Positions 34,327-49,300 of a DNA stretch of 64,000 bases are shown piece by piece. Position 1 is the first letter of the stretch. Each line of letters begins with the position of its first letter. The notes beneath the pieces are model-generated. The model did no database searches. It was not told where the DNA came from and saw nothing but the letters and a program-made list of their open reading frames with translations. A program made the translations under genes and the position numbers. This DNA is from Halomonas huangheensis. GTDB taxonomy: Bacteria > Pseudomonadota > Gammaproteobacteria > Pseudomonadales > Halomonadaceae. Location: positions 3,286,001-3,350,000 of the forward strand of contig NZ_CP013106.1 of assembly GCF_001431725.1 (NCBI RefSeq), given 5' to 3'.

Positions 34327-37300
34327 TCAGGACACCTCCACGTTGACAGTGTCCTCGACCAGCAACGTCGTGCTGCCCAGGTCATATTCGGCGTAATTCG
34401 CGCCATCAATGTCCTGCGTGTTACCCGTCGCAGTCGCACCGGATACATTCAAGGTATCCGCCGAATCACCGGCGATCTGTAGGGTGTTGGCATCATCGGT
34501 CAGTTCGAGCACGGTCGACTCATCCAGTGTCAGGTTCGAGCCCGCATCGCCATCCACCAGCTCGATCCGCTCCAGATTCTCCAAACGGCCGTCAATCTGA
34601 GTCACATCCAGATCGATTCCACCGTCCAGCTCCAGGATGTCGAAGCCATCTCCACCGTCGACCATCACAAAGCTGTCATCGCTGACCTGCAACGTGTCAT
34701 CGCCTTCACCGCCGCGCAGGATATCGTTGCCTCCTCCGCCGATCAGGGTGTCGTTGCCTGCATAGCCATACAGATAGTCGCTGTCATCTGTGCCCTGCAG
34801 GGTGTCAGCATCGCCAGTGCCTTCCGTGATAAAGCTGCTATCCGGGTTCAAAAGGCTAAGATCAGCCAGCTCCGTTGCACTATCCGTTCCCGTCTGCCCA
34901 TCTGCAGCAGTACCCGTGATCGTAAAGCTTGGCAACACATTAAGGTCGGTTCCGAGCAGTCCTCCTCCCATACTTACCGTTGCCAGAAACTCGTTGATGG
35001 CCAGATTATCGATGGTGCCGCCATCCGCAGCAGTCACTGTCAGCGTCGCAGGGTTACCTATGCCCAACAGCATAAACATCTCTTCGAACTCGACGTTCAA
35101 ACCCAGTTCGTTAGCCAACTCCTGCGAGTAGTTCAACGAGTCTTCACCAAGCCCCAGCAAGCCCAATATCTGAGTAATCGAAAGGGCGGTACTCATCTCG
35201 ATCGTGACGGACTCGAGATTGTTATTCGGATCGTAGGCCGAAAACGCCTGGTTGCTGAGGTCGAGAAGCCCCAGGGCATCCACACCGACCAGTCCCAACA
35301 ACCCGCTGCTGCTGACGTTGACAAACGGCGCTGTAGCATCGACGTCAAAGCTTACGGCGCCGGAAACAGCCGAGGCATTACCTGCTGCATCAGAAGCCCT
35401 CGCCGTGACGCTATAACTGCCGTTATCCAGCCAGACAGGGATGGTTACGCTGGAGACGCCATCTGCCACGTCATCTTCGGTCACGGTGTAATCGACAGTG
35501 GTGACGGAATTTCCTGTGTCGTCTTCCACTGTCAGGGTCAGTGTATCCCCTACCTCGGTATCCGCTCCCAGCGTCACCTCGGTCTGAATACCATCAGCCA
35601 TCTCCCCTGTCTCGATTAGACCGTCATCCGCCTCGGCAATCGCCAGAGTTGGCTGTCCGGGTCCGGTCGCATCGACCACTATTGCGCCAAGTGAGGCAGC
35701 AGCACTGGTATTACCGGCCGTATTACTCTGGCGCACCTGGACAGCACCGTCAGCGTAGTCGCCTTCCGGCAACGCAAAGCTATCGCCAGAACCGTCCTCC
35801 CAGGTCAAGCCACCGTCGGTCGAGTATTCCCAGGAGCCATCGGCTACAAGGTCTGTGACGTTAACGGTGCCGTCGCTGGTAATGCCATCGTCATCGGCTA
35901 CGCCTGTGTCGTTAGCCAAAGCGATGGTGGGAGCGCTGGGTCCCGTGGCATCCAGACTGGTGGTGTCGGTAATGGTGCCGCTGTTGCCGGCGGCGTCCGT
36001 AACCTCCGCCGTCACCGTGATCTCGCCATCGGCAAGGCCTGACAGGTCCTGACCGGCGACCGTCACGACGCCAGTGTCATCCACCGTGATATCGGCGGCC
36101 GCGACGGTGATCTCAGTAGTACCATCGCTGATGATCAGACTGGTGATGCTACTGCCCGCTTCCAGTTGACCGCTCAGCGTGACGCTGCCCACCTCATCGG
36201 CGCTCAGCAGCTCATCACCACCGTCGTCGAAGGCAATGCTGTTGCTGCCATCGCCATCGGACGGAACGGTGGTGTCCACGCTCACTGTCGCGTCCACGGC
36301 TGTTTCATTACCGGCCGCATCGGTGGCCGTCACGGTAATGGTGTTATCTCCTTCCGGCAGTGCCGCCAGGGTATCGTCGGCCAGACTCCAGCTGCCGTCA
36401 CCGTTGTTGGTGGCGTCGTAGTCGGTGCCATCCACGGTCACCGTAATGGTGGCCGCGGGATCGTCCACCGTGCCGCTCAGGGCCGGCGTGGTATCGTTGG
36501 TGGTGAGCGGATCCAGTGCCACCGTCGGTGCCGTGGCATCCAGACTGGTGGTGTCGGTAATGGTGCCGCTGTTGCCGGCCGCATCGCTGACGGTCGCGGT
36601 GACGGTCAACTCGCCATCCGCCAGACTACTGAGATCCTGGCCAATAACACTGACCACACCGTCTGCATCGACACTGATATCCGCGGCATCCACCGTGATG
36701 GTGTCGGTGCCATCGCTGATCACCAGAGCGGTAATGCTGCTGCCCGCTTCCAGTTGACCGCTCAGCGTGACGCTGCCCACCTCATCGGCGCTCAGCAGCT
36801 CATCACCACCGTCGTCGAAGGCAATGCTGTTGCTGCCATCGCCATCGGACGGACCGGTGGTGTCCACGCTCACTGTCGCGTCCACTGCTGTTTCATTACC
36901 GGCCGCATCGGTGGCCGTCACGGTAATGGTGTTATCCCCTTCCGGCAGTGCCGCCAGGGTGTCGTCGGCCAGACTCCAGCTGCCGTCACCGTTGTTGATG
37001 GCGTCGTAGTCGGTGCCATCCACGGTCACTGTAATGGTGGCCGCGGGATCGTCCACCGTGCCGCTTAGTGCCGGCGTGGTATCGTTGGTGGTGAGCGGAT
37101 CCAGTGCCACCGTCGGTGCCGTGGCATCCAGACTGGTGGTGTCGGTAATGGTGCCGCTGTTGCCGGCGGCATCGCTGACGGTCGCGGTGACGGTCAACTC
37201 GCCGTCCGCCAGGCTACTGAGATCCTGGCCAACAACACTGACCACACCGTCTGCATCGACACTGATATCCGCGGCATCCACCGTGATGGTGTCGGTGCCA

Positions 37301-40300
37301 TCGCTGATCGCCAGAGCGGTAATGCTGCTGCCCGCCTCCAGTTGACCACTCAGCGTGACGCTGCCCACCTCATCGGCGCTCAGCAGCTCGTCGCCACCGT
37401 CGTCGAAGGCAATGCTGTTGAGACCATCGCCATCGGACGGACCGCTGGTGTCCACGCTCACTGTCGCGTCCACTGCTGTTTCATTACCGGCCGCATCGGT
37501 GGCCGTCACGGTAATGGTGTTATCCCCTTCCGGCAGTGCCGCCAGGGTATCGTCGGCCAGACTCCAGCTGCCGTCACCGTTGTTGGTGGCGTCGTAGTCG
37601 GTGCCATCCACGGTCACCGTAATGGTGGCCGCGGGATCGTCCACCGTGCCGCTCAGGGCCGGCGTGGTGTCGTTGGTGGTAAGCGGATCCAGCGCCACCG
37701 TCGGTGCCGTGGCATCCAGACTGGTGGTGTCGGTAATGGTGCCGCTGTTGCCGGCCGCATCGCTGACGGTCGCGGTGACGGTCAACTCGCCATCCGCCAG
37801 ACTACTGAGATCCTGGCCAATAACACTGACCACACCGTCTGCATCGACACTGATATCCGCGGCATCCACCGTGATGGTGTCGGTGCCATCGCTGATCACC
37901 AGAGCGGTAATGCTGCTGCCCGCCTCCAGTTGACCGCTCAGCGTGACGCTGCCCACCTCATCGGCGCTCAGCAGCTCATCACCACCGTCGTCGAAGGCAA
38001 TGCTGTTGCTGCCATCGCCATCGGACGGAACGGTGGTGTCCACGCTCACTGTCGCGTCCACGGCTGTTTCATTACCGGCCGCATCGGTGGCCGTCACGGT
38101 AATGGTGTTATCTCCTTCCGGCAGTGCCGCCAGGGTATCGTCGGCCAGACTCCAGCTACCGTCACCGTTGTTGGTGGCGTCGTAGTCGGTGCCATCCACG
38201 GTCACCGTAATGGTGGCCGCGGGATCGTCCACCGTGCCGCTCAGGGCCGGCGTGGTGTCGTTGGTGGTAAGCGGATCCAATGCCACCGTCGGTGCCGTGG
38301 CATCCAGACTGGTGGTGTCGGTAATGGTGCCGCTGTTGCCGGCGGCGTCCGTAACCTCCGCCGTCACCGTGATCTCGCCATCGGCAAGGCCTGACAGGTC
38401 CTGACCGGCGACCGTCACCGCACCCGCGCCATCCACCGTGATATCGGCGGCCGCGACGGTGATCTCAGTAGTACCATCGCTGATGATCAGGCTGGTAATG
38501 CTGCTGCCCGCCTCCAGTTGACCACTCAGCGTGACGCTGCCCACCTCATCGGCGCTCAGCAGCTCATCGCCACCGTCGTCGAAGGCAATGCTGTTGCTGC
38601 CATCGCCATCGGACGGACCGGTGGTGTCCACGCTCACTGTCGCGTCCACGGCTGTTTCATTACCGGCCGCATCGGTAGCCGTCACGGTAATGGTGTTATC
38701 CCCTTCCGGCAGTGCCGCCAGGGTATCGTCGGCCAGACTCCAGCTACCGTCACCGTTGTTGGTGGCGTCGTAGTCGGTGCCATCCACGGTCACCGTAATG
38801 GTGGCCGCGGGATCGTCCACCGTGCCGCTCAGGGCCGGCGTGGTGTCGTTGGTGGTAAGCGGATCCAATGCCACCGTCGGTGCCGTGGCATCCAGACTGG
38901 TGGTGTCGGTAATGGTGCCGCTGTTGCCGGCGGCGTCCGTAACCTCCGCCGTCACCGTGATCTCGCCATCGGCAAGGCCGGACAGGTCCTGACCGGCGAC
39001 CGTCACCGCACCCGCGCCATCCACCGTGATATCGGCGGCCGCGACGGTGATCTCAGTCGTACCATCGCTGATGATCAGGCTGGTAATGCTGCTGCCCGCC
39101 TCCAGTTGACCACTCAGCGTGACGCTGCCCACCTCATCGGCGCTCAGCAGCTCGTCGCCACCGTCGTCGAAGGCAATGCTGTTGCTGCCATCGCCATCGG
39201 ACGGACCGGTGGTGTCCACGCTCACTGTCGCGTCCACGGCTGTTTCATTACCGGCCGCATCGGTGGCCGTCACGGTAATGGTGTTATCCCCTTCCGACAG
39301 TGCCGCCAGGGTATCGTCGGCCAGACTCCAGCTGCCGTCACCGTTGTTGGTGGCGTCGTAGTCGGTGCCATCCACGGTCACTGTAATGGTGGCATCGGCA
39401 TCATCCACCGTGCCGCTCAGGGCCGGCGTGGTGTCGTTGGTGGTAAGCGGATCCAGTGCCACCGTCGGTGCCGTGGCATCCAGGCTGGTGGTGTCGGTAA
39501 TGGTGCCGCTGTTGCCGGCCGCATCGCTGACGGTCGCGGTGACGGTCAACTCGCCGTCCGCCAGGCTACTGAGATCCTGGCCAACAACACTGACCACACC
39601 GTCTGCATCGACACTGATATCCGCGGCATCCACCGTGATGGTGTCGGTGCCATCGCTGATCACCAGAGCGGTAATGCTGCTGCCCGCCTCCAGTTGACCG
39701 CTCAGCGTGACGCTGCCCACCTCATCGGCACTCAGCAGCTCATCGCCACCGTCGTCGAAGGCAATGCTGTTGCTGCCATCGCCATCGGACGGACCGGTGG
39801 TGTCCACGCTCACTGTCGCGTCCACGGCTGTTTCATTACCGGCCGCATCGGTGGCCGTCACGGTAATGGTGTTATCCCCTTCCGACAGTGCCGCCAGGGT
39901 ATCGTCGGCCAGACTCCAGCTGCCGTCACCGTTGTTGGTGGCGTCGTAGTCGGTGCCATCCACGGTCACTGTAATGGTGGCCGCGGGATCGTCCACCGTG
40001 CCGCTCAGGGCCGGCGTGGTGTCGTTGGTGGTAAGCGGATCCAGTGCCACCGTCGGTGCCGTGGCATCCAGACTGGTGGTGTCGGTAATGGTGCCGCTGT
40101 TGCCGGCCGCATCGCTGACGGTCGCGGTGACGGTCAACTCGCCATCCGCCAGACTACTGAGATCCTGGCCAATAACACTGACCACACCGTCTGCATCGAC
40201 ACTGATATCCGCGGCATCCACCGTGATGGTGTCGGTGCCATCGCTGATCACCAGAGCGGTAATGCTGCTGCCCGCCTCCAGTTGACCACTCAGCGTGACG

Positions 40301-43300
40301 CTGCCCACCTCATCGGCGCTCAGCAGCTCGTCGCCACCGTCGTCGAAGGCAATGCTGTTGCTGCCATCGCCATCGGACGGACCGGTGGTGTCGACAGTGA
40401 TCGCTTCCGTGACCACGGTCTCATTCCCCGCGGCATCGGTAGCGGTCACCGTGATCTCGGTATCGCCCTCCGGCAGTGCCGCCAGAGTGTCGTCGGCCAG
40501 ACTCCAGCTGCCGTCACCGTTGTTGGTGGCGTCGTAGTCGATGCCATCCACGGTCACCGTAATGGTGGCCGCGGGGTCGTCCACCGTGCCGCTCAGGGCC
40601 GGCGTGGTGTCGTTGGTGGTGAGCGGATCCAGTGCCACCGTCGGTGCCGTGGCATCCAGACTGGTGGTGTCGGTAATGGTGCCGCTGTTGCCGGCCGCAT
40701 CCGTAACCTCCGCCGTCACCGTGATCTCGCCATCGGCAAGGCCTGACAGGTCCTGACCGGCGACCGTTACGACGCCAGTGTCACTAACCGTGATATCCGC
40801 GGCATCCACCGTGATGGTGTCGGTGCCATCGCTGATCGCCAGAGCGGTAATGCTGCTGCCCGCCTCCAGTTGACCACTCAGCGTGACGCTGCCCACCTCA
40901 TCGGCGCTCAGCAGCTCGTCGCCACCGTCGTCGAAGGCAATGCTGTTGCTGCCATCGCCATCGGACGGACCGGTGGTGTCCACGCTCACTGTCGCGTCCA
41001 CGGCTGTTTCATTACCGGCCGCATCGGTGGCCGTCACGGTAATGGTGTTATCCCCTTCCGGCAGTGCCGCCAGGGTATCGTCGGCCAGACTCCAGCTGCC
41101 GTCACCGTTGTTGATGGCGTCGTAGTCGGTGCCATCCACGGTCACCGTGATGGTGGCCTCGGCATCATCCACCGTGCCGCTCAGGGCCGGCGTGGTGTCG
41201 TTGGTGGTGAGCGGATCCAGTGCCACCGTCGGTGCCGTGGCATCCAGACTGGTGGTATCGGTGAGGGTGCCGCTGTTGCCGGCGGCGTCCGTAACCTCCG
41301 CCGTCACCGTGATCTCGCCATCCGCCAGACTACTGAGATCCTGGCCAACAACACTGACCACACCGTCTGCATCGACACTGATATCCGCGGCATCCACCGT
41401 GATGGTGTCGGTGCCATCGCTGATCACCAGAGCGGTAATGCTGCTGCCCGCCTCCAGTTGACCACTCAGCGTGACGCTGCCCACCTCATCGGCACTCAGC
41501 AGCTCATCGCCACCGTCGTCGAAGGCAATGCTGTTGCTGCCATCGCCATCGGACGGACCGGTGGTGTCCACGCTCACTGTCGCGTCCACGGCTGTTTCAT
41601 TACCGGCCGCATCGGTGGCCGTCACGGTAATGGTGTTATCCCCTTCCGGCAGTGCCGCCAGGGTATCGTCGGCCAGACTCCAGCTGCCGTCACCGTTGTT
41701 GGTGGCGTCGTAGTCGGTGCCATCCACGGTCACCGTAATGGTGGCCGCGGGGTCGTCCACCGTGCCGCTCAGGGCCGGCGTGGTATCGTTGGTGGTGAGC
41801 GGATCCAGTGCCACCGTCGGTGCCGTGGCATCCAGACTGGTGGTGTCGGTAATGGTGCCGCTGTTGCCGGCCGCATCGCTGACGGTCGCGGTGACGGTCA
41901 ACTCGCCATCCGCCAGACTACTGAGATCCTGGCCAATAACACTGACCACACCGTCTGCATCGACACTGATATCCGCGGCATCCACCGTGATGGTGTCGGT
42001 GCCATCGCTGATCACCAGAGCGGTAATGCTGCTGCCCGCTTCCAGTTGACCGCTCAGCGTGACGCTGCCCACCTCATCGGCGCTCAGCAGCTCATCACCA
42101 CCGTCGTCGAAGGCAATGCTGTTGCTGCCATCGCCATCGGACGGACCGGTGGTGTCCACGCTCACTGTCGCGTCCACGGCTGTTTCATTACCGGCCGCAT
42201 CGGTGGCCGTCACGGTAATGGTGTTATCCCCTTCCGGCAGCGCCGCCAGGGTGTCGTCGGCCAGACTCCAGCTGCCGTCACCGTTGTTGGTGGCGTCGTA
42301 GTCGGTGCCATCCACGGTCACCGTGATGGTGGCCTCGGCATCATCCACCGTGCCGCTCAGGGCCGGCGTGGTGTCGTTGGTGGTAAGCGGATCCAGTGCC
42401 ACCGTCGGTGCCGTGGCATCCAGGCTGGTGGTGTCGGTGAGGGTGCCGCTGTTGCCGGCGGCGTCCGTAACCTCCGCCGTCACCGTGATCTCGCCATCGG
42501 CAAGGCCGGACAGGTCCTGACCGGCGACCGTCACCGCACCCGCGCCATCCACCGTGATATCGGCGGCCGCGACGGTGATCTCAGTCGTACCATCGCTGAT
42601 GATCAGGCTGGTAATGCTGCTGCCCGCCTCCAGTTGACCACTCAGCGTGACGCTGCCCACCTCATCGGCGCTCAGCAGCTCGTCGCCACCGTCGTCGAAG
42701 GCAATGCTGTTGCTGCCATCGCCATCGGACGGACCGGTGGTGTCGACAGTGATCGCTTCCGTGACCACGGTCTCATTCCCCGCGGCATCGGTAGCGGTCA
42801 CCGTGATCTCGGTATCACCCTCCGGCAGTGCCGCCAGGGTGTCGTCGGCCAGACTCCAGCTACCGTCACCGTTGTTGGTGGCGTCGTAGTCGGTGCCACC
42901 CACGCTCACCGTGATGGTGGCCGCGGGGTCGTCCACCGTGCCGCTCAGGGCCGGCGTGGTGTCGTTGGTGGTGAGCGGATCCAGTGCCACCGTCGGTGCC
43001 GTGGCATCGAGGCTGGTGGTGTCGGTGATGGTGCCGCTGTTGCCGGCGGCGTCCGTAACCTCCGCCGTCACCGTGATCTCGCCATCGGCAAGGCCACTCA
43101 GGTCCTGACCGGCGACCGTCACCGCACCCGCGCCACCCACCGTGATATCGGCGGCCGCGACGGTGATCTCAGTCGTACCATCGCTGATGATCAGGCTGGT
43201 AATGCTGCTGCCCGCCTCCAGTTGACCGCTCAGCGTGACGCTGCCCACCTCATCGGCACTCAGCAGCTCGTCGCCACCGTCGTTGAAGGCAATGCTGTTG

Positions 43301-46300
43301 CTGCCATCGCCATCGGACGGACCGGTGGTGTCGACAGTGATCGCTTCCGTGACCACGGTCTCATTCCCCGCGGCATCGGTAGCGGTCACCGTGATCTCGG
43401 TATCACCCTCCGGCAGTGCCGCCAGGGTGTCGTCGGCCAGACTCCAGCTACCGTCACCGTTGTTGGTGGCGTCGTAGTCGGTGCCACCCACGCTCACCGT
43501 GATGGTGGCCTCGGCATCGTCCACCGTGCCGCTCAGGGCTGGCGTGGTGTCGTTGGTGGTGAGCGGATCCAGTGCCACCGTCGGTGCCGTGGCATCCAGG
43601 CTGGTGGTGTCGGTGATGGTGCCGCTGTTGCCGGCCGCATCGCTGACGGTCGCGGTGACGGTCAACTCGCCGTCCGCCAGGCTACTGAGATCCTGGCCAA
43701 CAACACTGACCACACCGTCTGCATCGACACTGATATCTGCGGCATCCACCGTGATGGTGTCGGTGCCATCGCTGATCGCCAGAGCGGTAATGCTGCTGCC
43801 CGCCTCCAGTTGACCGCTCAGCGTGACGCTGCCCACCTCATCGGCGCTCAGCAGCTCGTCGCCACCGTCGTCGAAGGCAATGCTGTTGCTGCCATCGCCA
43901 TCGGACGGACCGCTGGTGTCCACGCTCACTGTCGCGTCCACTGCTGTTTCATTACCGGCCGCATCGGTGGCCGTCACGGTAATGGTGTTATCCCCTTCCG
44001 ACAGTGCCGCCAGGATATCGTCGGCCAGACTCCAGCTACCGTCACCGTTGTTGGTGGCGTCGTAGTCGGTGCCATCCACGGTCACCGTAATGGTGGCCGC
44101 GGGATCATCCACCGTGCCGCTCAGGGCCGGCGTGGTGTCGTTGGTGGTGAGCGGATCCAGTGCCACCGTCGGTGCCGTGGCATCCAGGCTGGTGGTGTCG
44201 GTGATGGTGCCGCTGTTGCCGGCGGCATCGCTGACGGTCGCGGTGACGGTCAACTCGCCGTCCGCCAGACTACTGAGATCCTGGCCAACAACACTGACCA
44301 CACCGTCTGCATCGACACTGATATCCGCGGCATCCACCGTGATGGTGTCGGTGCCATCGCTGATCGCCAGAGCGGTAATGCTGCTGCCCGCCTCCAGTTG
44401 ACCACTCAGCGTGACGCTGCCCACCTCATCGGCGCTCAGCAGCTCGTCGCCACCGTCGTCGAAGGCAATGCTGTTGCTGCCATCGCCATCGGACGGACCG
44501 GTGGTGTCCACGCTCACTGTCGCGTCCACGGCTGTTTCATTACCGGCCGCATCGGTGGCCGTCACGGTAATGGTGTTATCCCCTTCCGACAGTGCCGCCA
44601 GGGTATCGTCGGCCAGACTCCAGCTGCCGTCACCGTTGTTGGTGGCGTCGTAGTCGGTGCCATCCACGGTCACTGTAATGGTGGCCGCGGGATCGTCCAC
44701 CGTGCCGCTCAGGGCCGGCGTGGTGTCGTTGGTGGTAAGCGGATCCAGTGCCACCGTCGGTGCCGTGGCATCGAGGCTGGTGGTATCGGTGAGGGTGCCG
44801 CTGTTGCCGGCGGCGTCCGTAACCTCCGCCGTCACCGTGATCTCGCCATCGGCAAGGCCGGACAGGTCCTGACCGGTGACCGTTACGACGCCAGCGTCAC
44901 TAACCGTGATATCCGCGGCATCCACCGTGATGGTGTCGGTGCCATCGCTGATCACCAGAGCGGTAATGCTGCTGCCCGCCTCCAGTTGACCACTCAGCGT
45001 GACGCTGCCCACCTCATCGGCGCTCAGCAGCTCATCACCACCGTCGTCGAAGGCAATGCTGTTGCTGCCATCGCCATCGGACGGACCGGTGGTGTCCACG
45101 CTCACTGTCGCGTCCACGGCTGTTTCATTACCGGCCGCATCGGTGGCCGTCACGGTAATGGTGTTATCCCCTTCCGGCAGTGCCGCCAGGGTATCGTCGG
45201 CCAGACTCCAGCTACCGTCACCGTTGTTGGTGGCGTCGTAGTCGGTGCCATCCACGGTCACCGTAATGGTGGCCGCGGGATCGTCCACCGTGCCGCTCAG
45301 GGCCGGCGTGGTGTCGTTGGTGGTAAGCGGATCCAGTGCCACCGTCGGTGCCGTGGCATCCAGACTGGTGGTGTCGGTAATGGTGCCGCTGTTGCCGGCC
45401 GCATCGCTGACGGTCGCGGTGACGGTCAACTCGCCGTCCGCCAGGCTACTGAGATCCTGGCCAACAACACTGACCACACCGTCTGCATCGACACTGATAT
45501 CTGCGGCATCCACCGTGATGGTGTCGGTGCCATCGCTGATCGCCAGAGCGGTAATGCTGCTGCCCGCCTCCAGTTGACCGCTCAGCGTGACGCTGCCCAC
45601 CTCATCGGCACTCAGCAGCTCATCGCCACCGTCGTCGAAGGCAATGCTGTTGCTGCCATCGCCATCGGACGGACCGGTGGTGTCCACGCTCACTGTCGCG
45701 TCCACGGCTGTTTCATTACCGGCCGCATCGGTGGCCGTCACGGTAATGGTGTTATCCCCTTCCGACAGTGCCGCCAGGGTATCGTCGGCCAGACTCCAGC
45801 TGCCGTCACCGTTGTTGGTGGCGTCGTAGTCGGTGCCATCCACGGTCACTGTAATGGTGGCCGCGGGATCGTCCACCGTGCCGCTCAGGGCCGGCGTGGT
45901 GTCGTTGGTGGTAAGCGGATCCAGTGCCACCGTCGGTGCCGTGGCATCCAGACTGGTGGTGTCGGTAATGGTGCCGCTGTTGCCGGCCGCATCGCTGACG
46001 GTCGCGGTGACGGTCAACTCGCCGTCCGCCAGACTACTGAGATCCTGGCCAACAACACTGACCACACCGTCTGCATCGACACTGATATCCGCGGCATCCA
46101 CCGTGATGGTGTCGGTGCCATCGCTGATCGCCAGAGCGGTAATGCTGCTGCCCGCCTCCAGTTGACCACTCAGCGTGACGCTGCCCACCTCATCGGCGCT
46201 CAGCAGCTCGTCGCCACCGTCGTCGAAGGCAATGCTGTTGCTGCCATCGCCATCGGACGGACCGGTGGTGTCGACAGTGATCGCGCCGAGGGAAGCTGTA

Positions 46301-49300
46301 TCACTGGTGTTACCCGCTACATCGACCTGACGCACCTGCACAACACCATCCGCGTAGACGTCTTCCGGCAACGCAAAGCTATCGCCTGCCCCTGTCTCCC
46401 AGGTCGTACCACCGTCGGTGGTATATTCCCAAGTAGCGTCCGGCTCGAGACCCGACACCGTTACCACGCCCTCACTGGTGATGCCATCGCCATCCACGCC
46501 GGTGTCGTTGCTCAAGGCAATGGTCGGCGCAGCTGGCAGCGTCGCATCGACCTCAACGGCACCGAGCGACGCAGTGTCACCTACGTTACCCGCAGCATCG
46601 GTCTGGCGCACCTGCACAGCACCATCAGCGTAGACACCTTCCGGTAACGCAAAGCTGTCGCCTGATCCAGCCGCCCAGGTCGTACCACCGTCGGTGGTGT
46701 ATTCCCAAGTGGTGTCCGACTCAAGGCCCGACACCGCTACCGCACCCTCACTGGTGATGCCATCGCCATCCACGCCGGTGTCGCTGATCAAGGCAATAGT
46801 AGGAGCATCGGGAGACACAGTATCAACGTTCAACTCGAATGCGGCGCTGGTATCACTGACATTACCCGCACTATCTGTTGCAGTGGCAGTAAAGCTGTAG
46901 TCGCCATCCGCCAGCGCAGCATCGGGTGTATAACTCCAGTTGCCGCTGGCATCAGCAATCACAGTGCCCAACGACACGCCGTTCTGGAAAATCTCCACAG
47001 TACTGCCGGCTTCCCCGCTTCCCTGCAGCTCTGGCTGGTTATCGTTGGTGCTGTCTCCACTTGCCAGGTCGCCCTGTACCGGATCAACGTCGTCAACAGC
47101 AGAAATGACCGGTACGGCAGGAGGCGTGGTATCCACAAGATCCGCGTCGGTGACGATGGTGGTCGGATCACTGATGTTGCCTGCTTCATCCGTAGCCGTG
47201 ACCGATACCTCGGTTTCATCCGCCAGCGCCGGATCCAGTGCCACACTCCAGTTCCCTTCCGGATCAGCGCTAGTGGTGTAATCCGGCGTGCCGTCTCCAT
47301 CGACGTCGATGTCAACCGTGCTGCCCGCTTCCGCAGTCCCCGTCAGCAGCGTACCGTCGCTCTCATTAACCACCGGCGCATCAGGGGCCGTGGTATCTGG
47401 CGCCGTGGCCGCAGTCGGGTCAGACTCGTTGCCTGCACCGTCGGTCTGCACCACCTCCAGTGCTTCGCCATTGGTCTGCGCCGGATCCACATCCACCGCG
47501 AACTGGCCGTCATCACCCACGGTGCCACTGCCGATCGCCGCACCATCAGGATCGGTCACCGTGACGGTTGCACCAGGCTCACCTTCGCCGGTCACAACGG
47601 TACCGTCGTCATTAACCGCTACATTAGCGGGCGCATCGGGGGCCGTGGTGTCAGGTGCAGCGACATTAGTCGGGTCGGACTCATTGCCGGCGCCGTCTGT
47701 CTGCACCGCCTCCAGTGCTTCGCCATTGGTCTGCGCCGGATCCACATCCACCGCGAACTGGCCGTCATCACCCACGGTGCCACTGCCGATCGCCGCACCA
47801 TCAGGATCGGTCACCGTGACGGTTGCACCAGGCTCACCTTCGCCGGTCACAACGGTACCGTCGTCATTAACCGCTACATTAGCGGGCGCATCGGGGGCCG
47901 TGGTGTCAGGTGCAGCGACATTAGTCGGGTCGGACTCATTGCCGGCGCCGTCTGTCTGCACCACCTCCAGTGCTTCGCCATTGGTCTGCGCCGGATCCAC
48001 ATCCACCGCGAACTGGCCGTCATCACCCACGGTGCCACTGCCGATCGCCGCACCATCAGGATCGGTCACTGTGACGGTTGCACCAGGCTCACCTTCGCCG
48101 GTCACAACGGTACCGTCGTCATTAACCGCTACATTAGCGGGCGCATCGGGGGCCGTGGTGTCAGGTGCGGTGACATTGGTCGGATCGGACTCGTTGCCTG
48201 CCGGGTCAGCCTGCACCACTTCCAGTGCTTCGCCGTTGGTCTGCGCCGGATCCACGTCCACCGCGAACTGACCATCATCACCCGCCGTGCCTTCCCCAAC
48301 CACATTGCCATCAGCGTCAGTCACGGTGACCGTGGCGCCGGGCTCACCCTCGCCAGTCACAACGGTACCGTCGTCATTGACCGCCACATTGGCGGGTGCA
48401 TCGGGCGCCGTGGTGTCAGGTGCGGTGACATTGGTCGGATCGGACTCGTTGCCCGCCGGGTCAGCCTGCACCACTTCCAGTGCTTCGCCGTTGGTCTGCG
48501 CCGGATCCACGTCCACCGCGAACTGACCATCATCACCCGCCGTGCCTTCCCCAATCACATTGCCATCAGCGTCAGTCACGGTGACCGTGGCGCCGGGCTC
48601 ACCCTCGCCAGTCACAACGGTACCGTCGTCATTGACCGCCACATTGGCGGGTGCATCGGGGGCAGTGGTGTCCGGAGCGGTGACATTGGTCGGATCGGAC
48701 TCGTTGCCTGCCGGGTCAGCCTGCACCACCTCCAGTGCTTCGCCGTTGGTCTGCGCCGGGTCCACATCCACCGCAAACTGACCATCATCACCCGCCGTGC
48801 CTTCCCCAATCACATTGCCATCAGCGTCAGTCACGGTGACCGTGGCGCCGGGCTCACCCTCGCCAGTCACAACGGTACCGTCGTCATTGACCGCCACATT
48901 GGCGGGTGCATCGGGGGCAGTGGTGTCCGGAGCGGTGGCTGTTGCCGGGTCAGATATGTTTCCTGCCGCATCGGCCTGCACGACCTCCAGTGCTTCGCCG
49001 TTGGTCTGCGACGGATCCACGTCCACCGCGAACTGACCGTCATCGCCCACAGTGCCGCTACCGATCACCGCACCATCAGAGTCGGTCACTGTGACCGTGG
49101 CACCTGGCTCACCTTCGCCAGTCACAACGGTGCCGTCGTCATTGACCGCGACTTCAGTTGGAGTACTCGGTGCAGCCGTGTCGATCGTCAGTTCAAATGC
49201 AGCACTGGTATCACTGACGTTGCCTGCGTCATCTGTTGCCGTAGCGGTAAAGCTGTAGTCGCCATCCGCCAGTTCCGTAGCCGGTGTATAACTCCAGTTA

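Noticed and set aside
36179..45829. Series of 80- and 110-codon plus-strand frames every 588 nt
   Set aside because: Shadows of the adhesin repeat unit in another frame; identical low-complexity Ser/Val/Ala products.
35940..46270. Regular repeats considered as CRISPR or satellite DNA
   Set aside because: Period of 588 bp with no unique spacers, fully in frame with one protein; it is a coding repeat.
40870..46647. Open frame of 1925 codons on the plus strand opposite the adhesin repeats, with similar shorter ones at 36166, 37342 and 38518
   Set aside because: They are antisense to the 588-bp repeats and repeat with the same period. Biased codon use in one repeat unit leaves the opposite frame open, and copies multiply it. 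No ribosome binding site or known domain.
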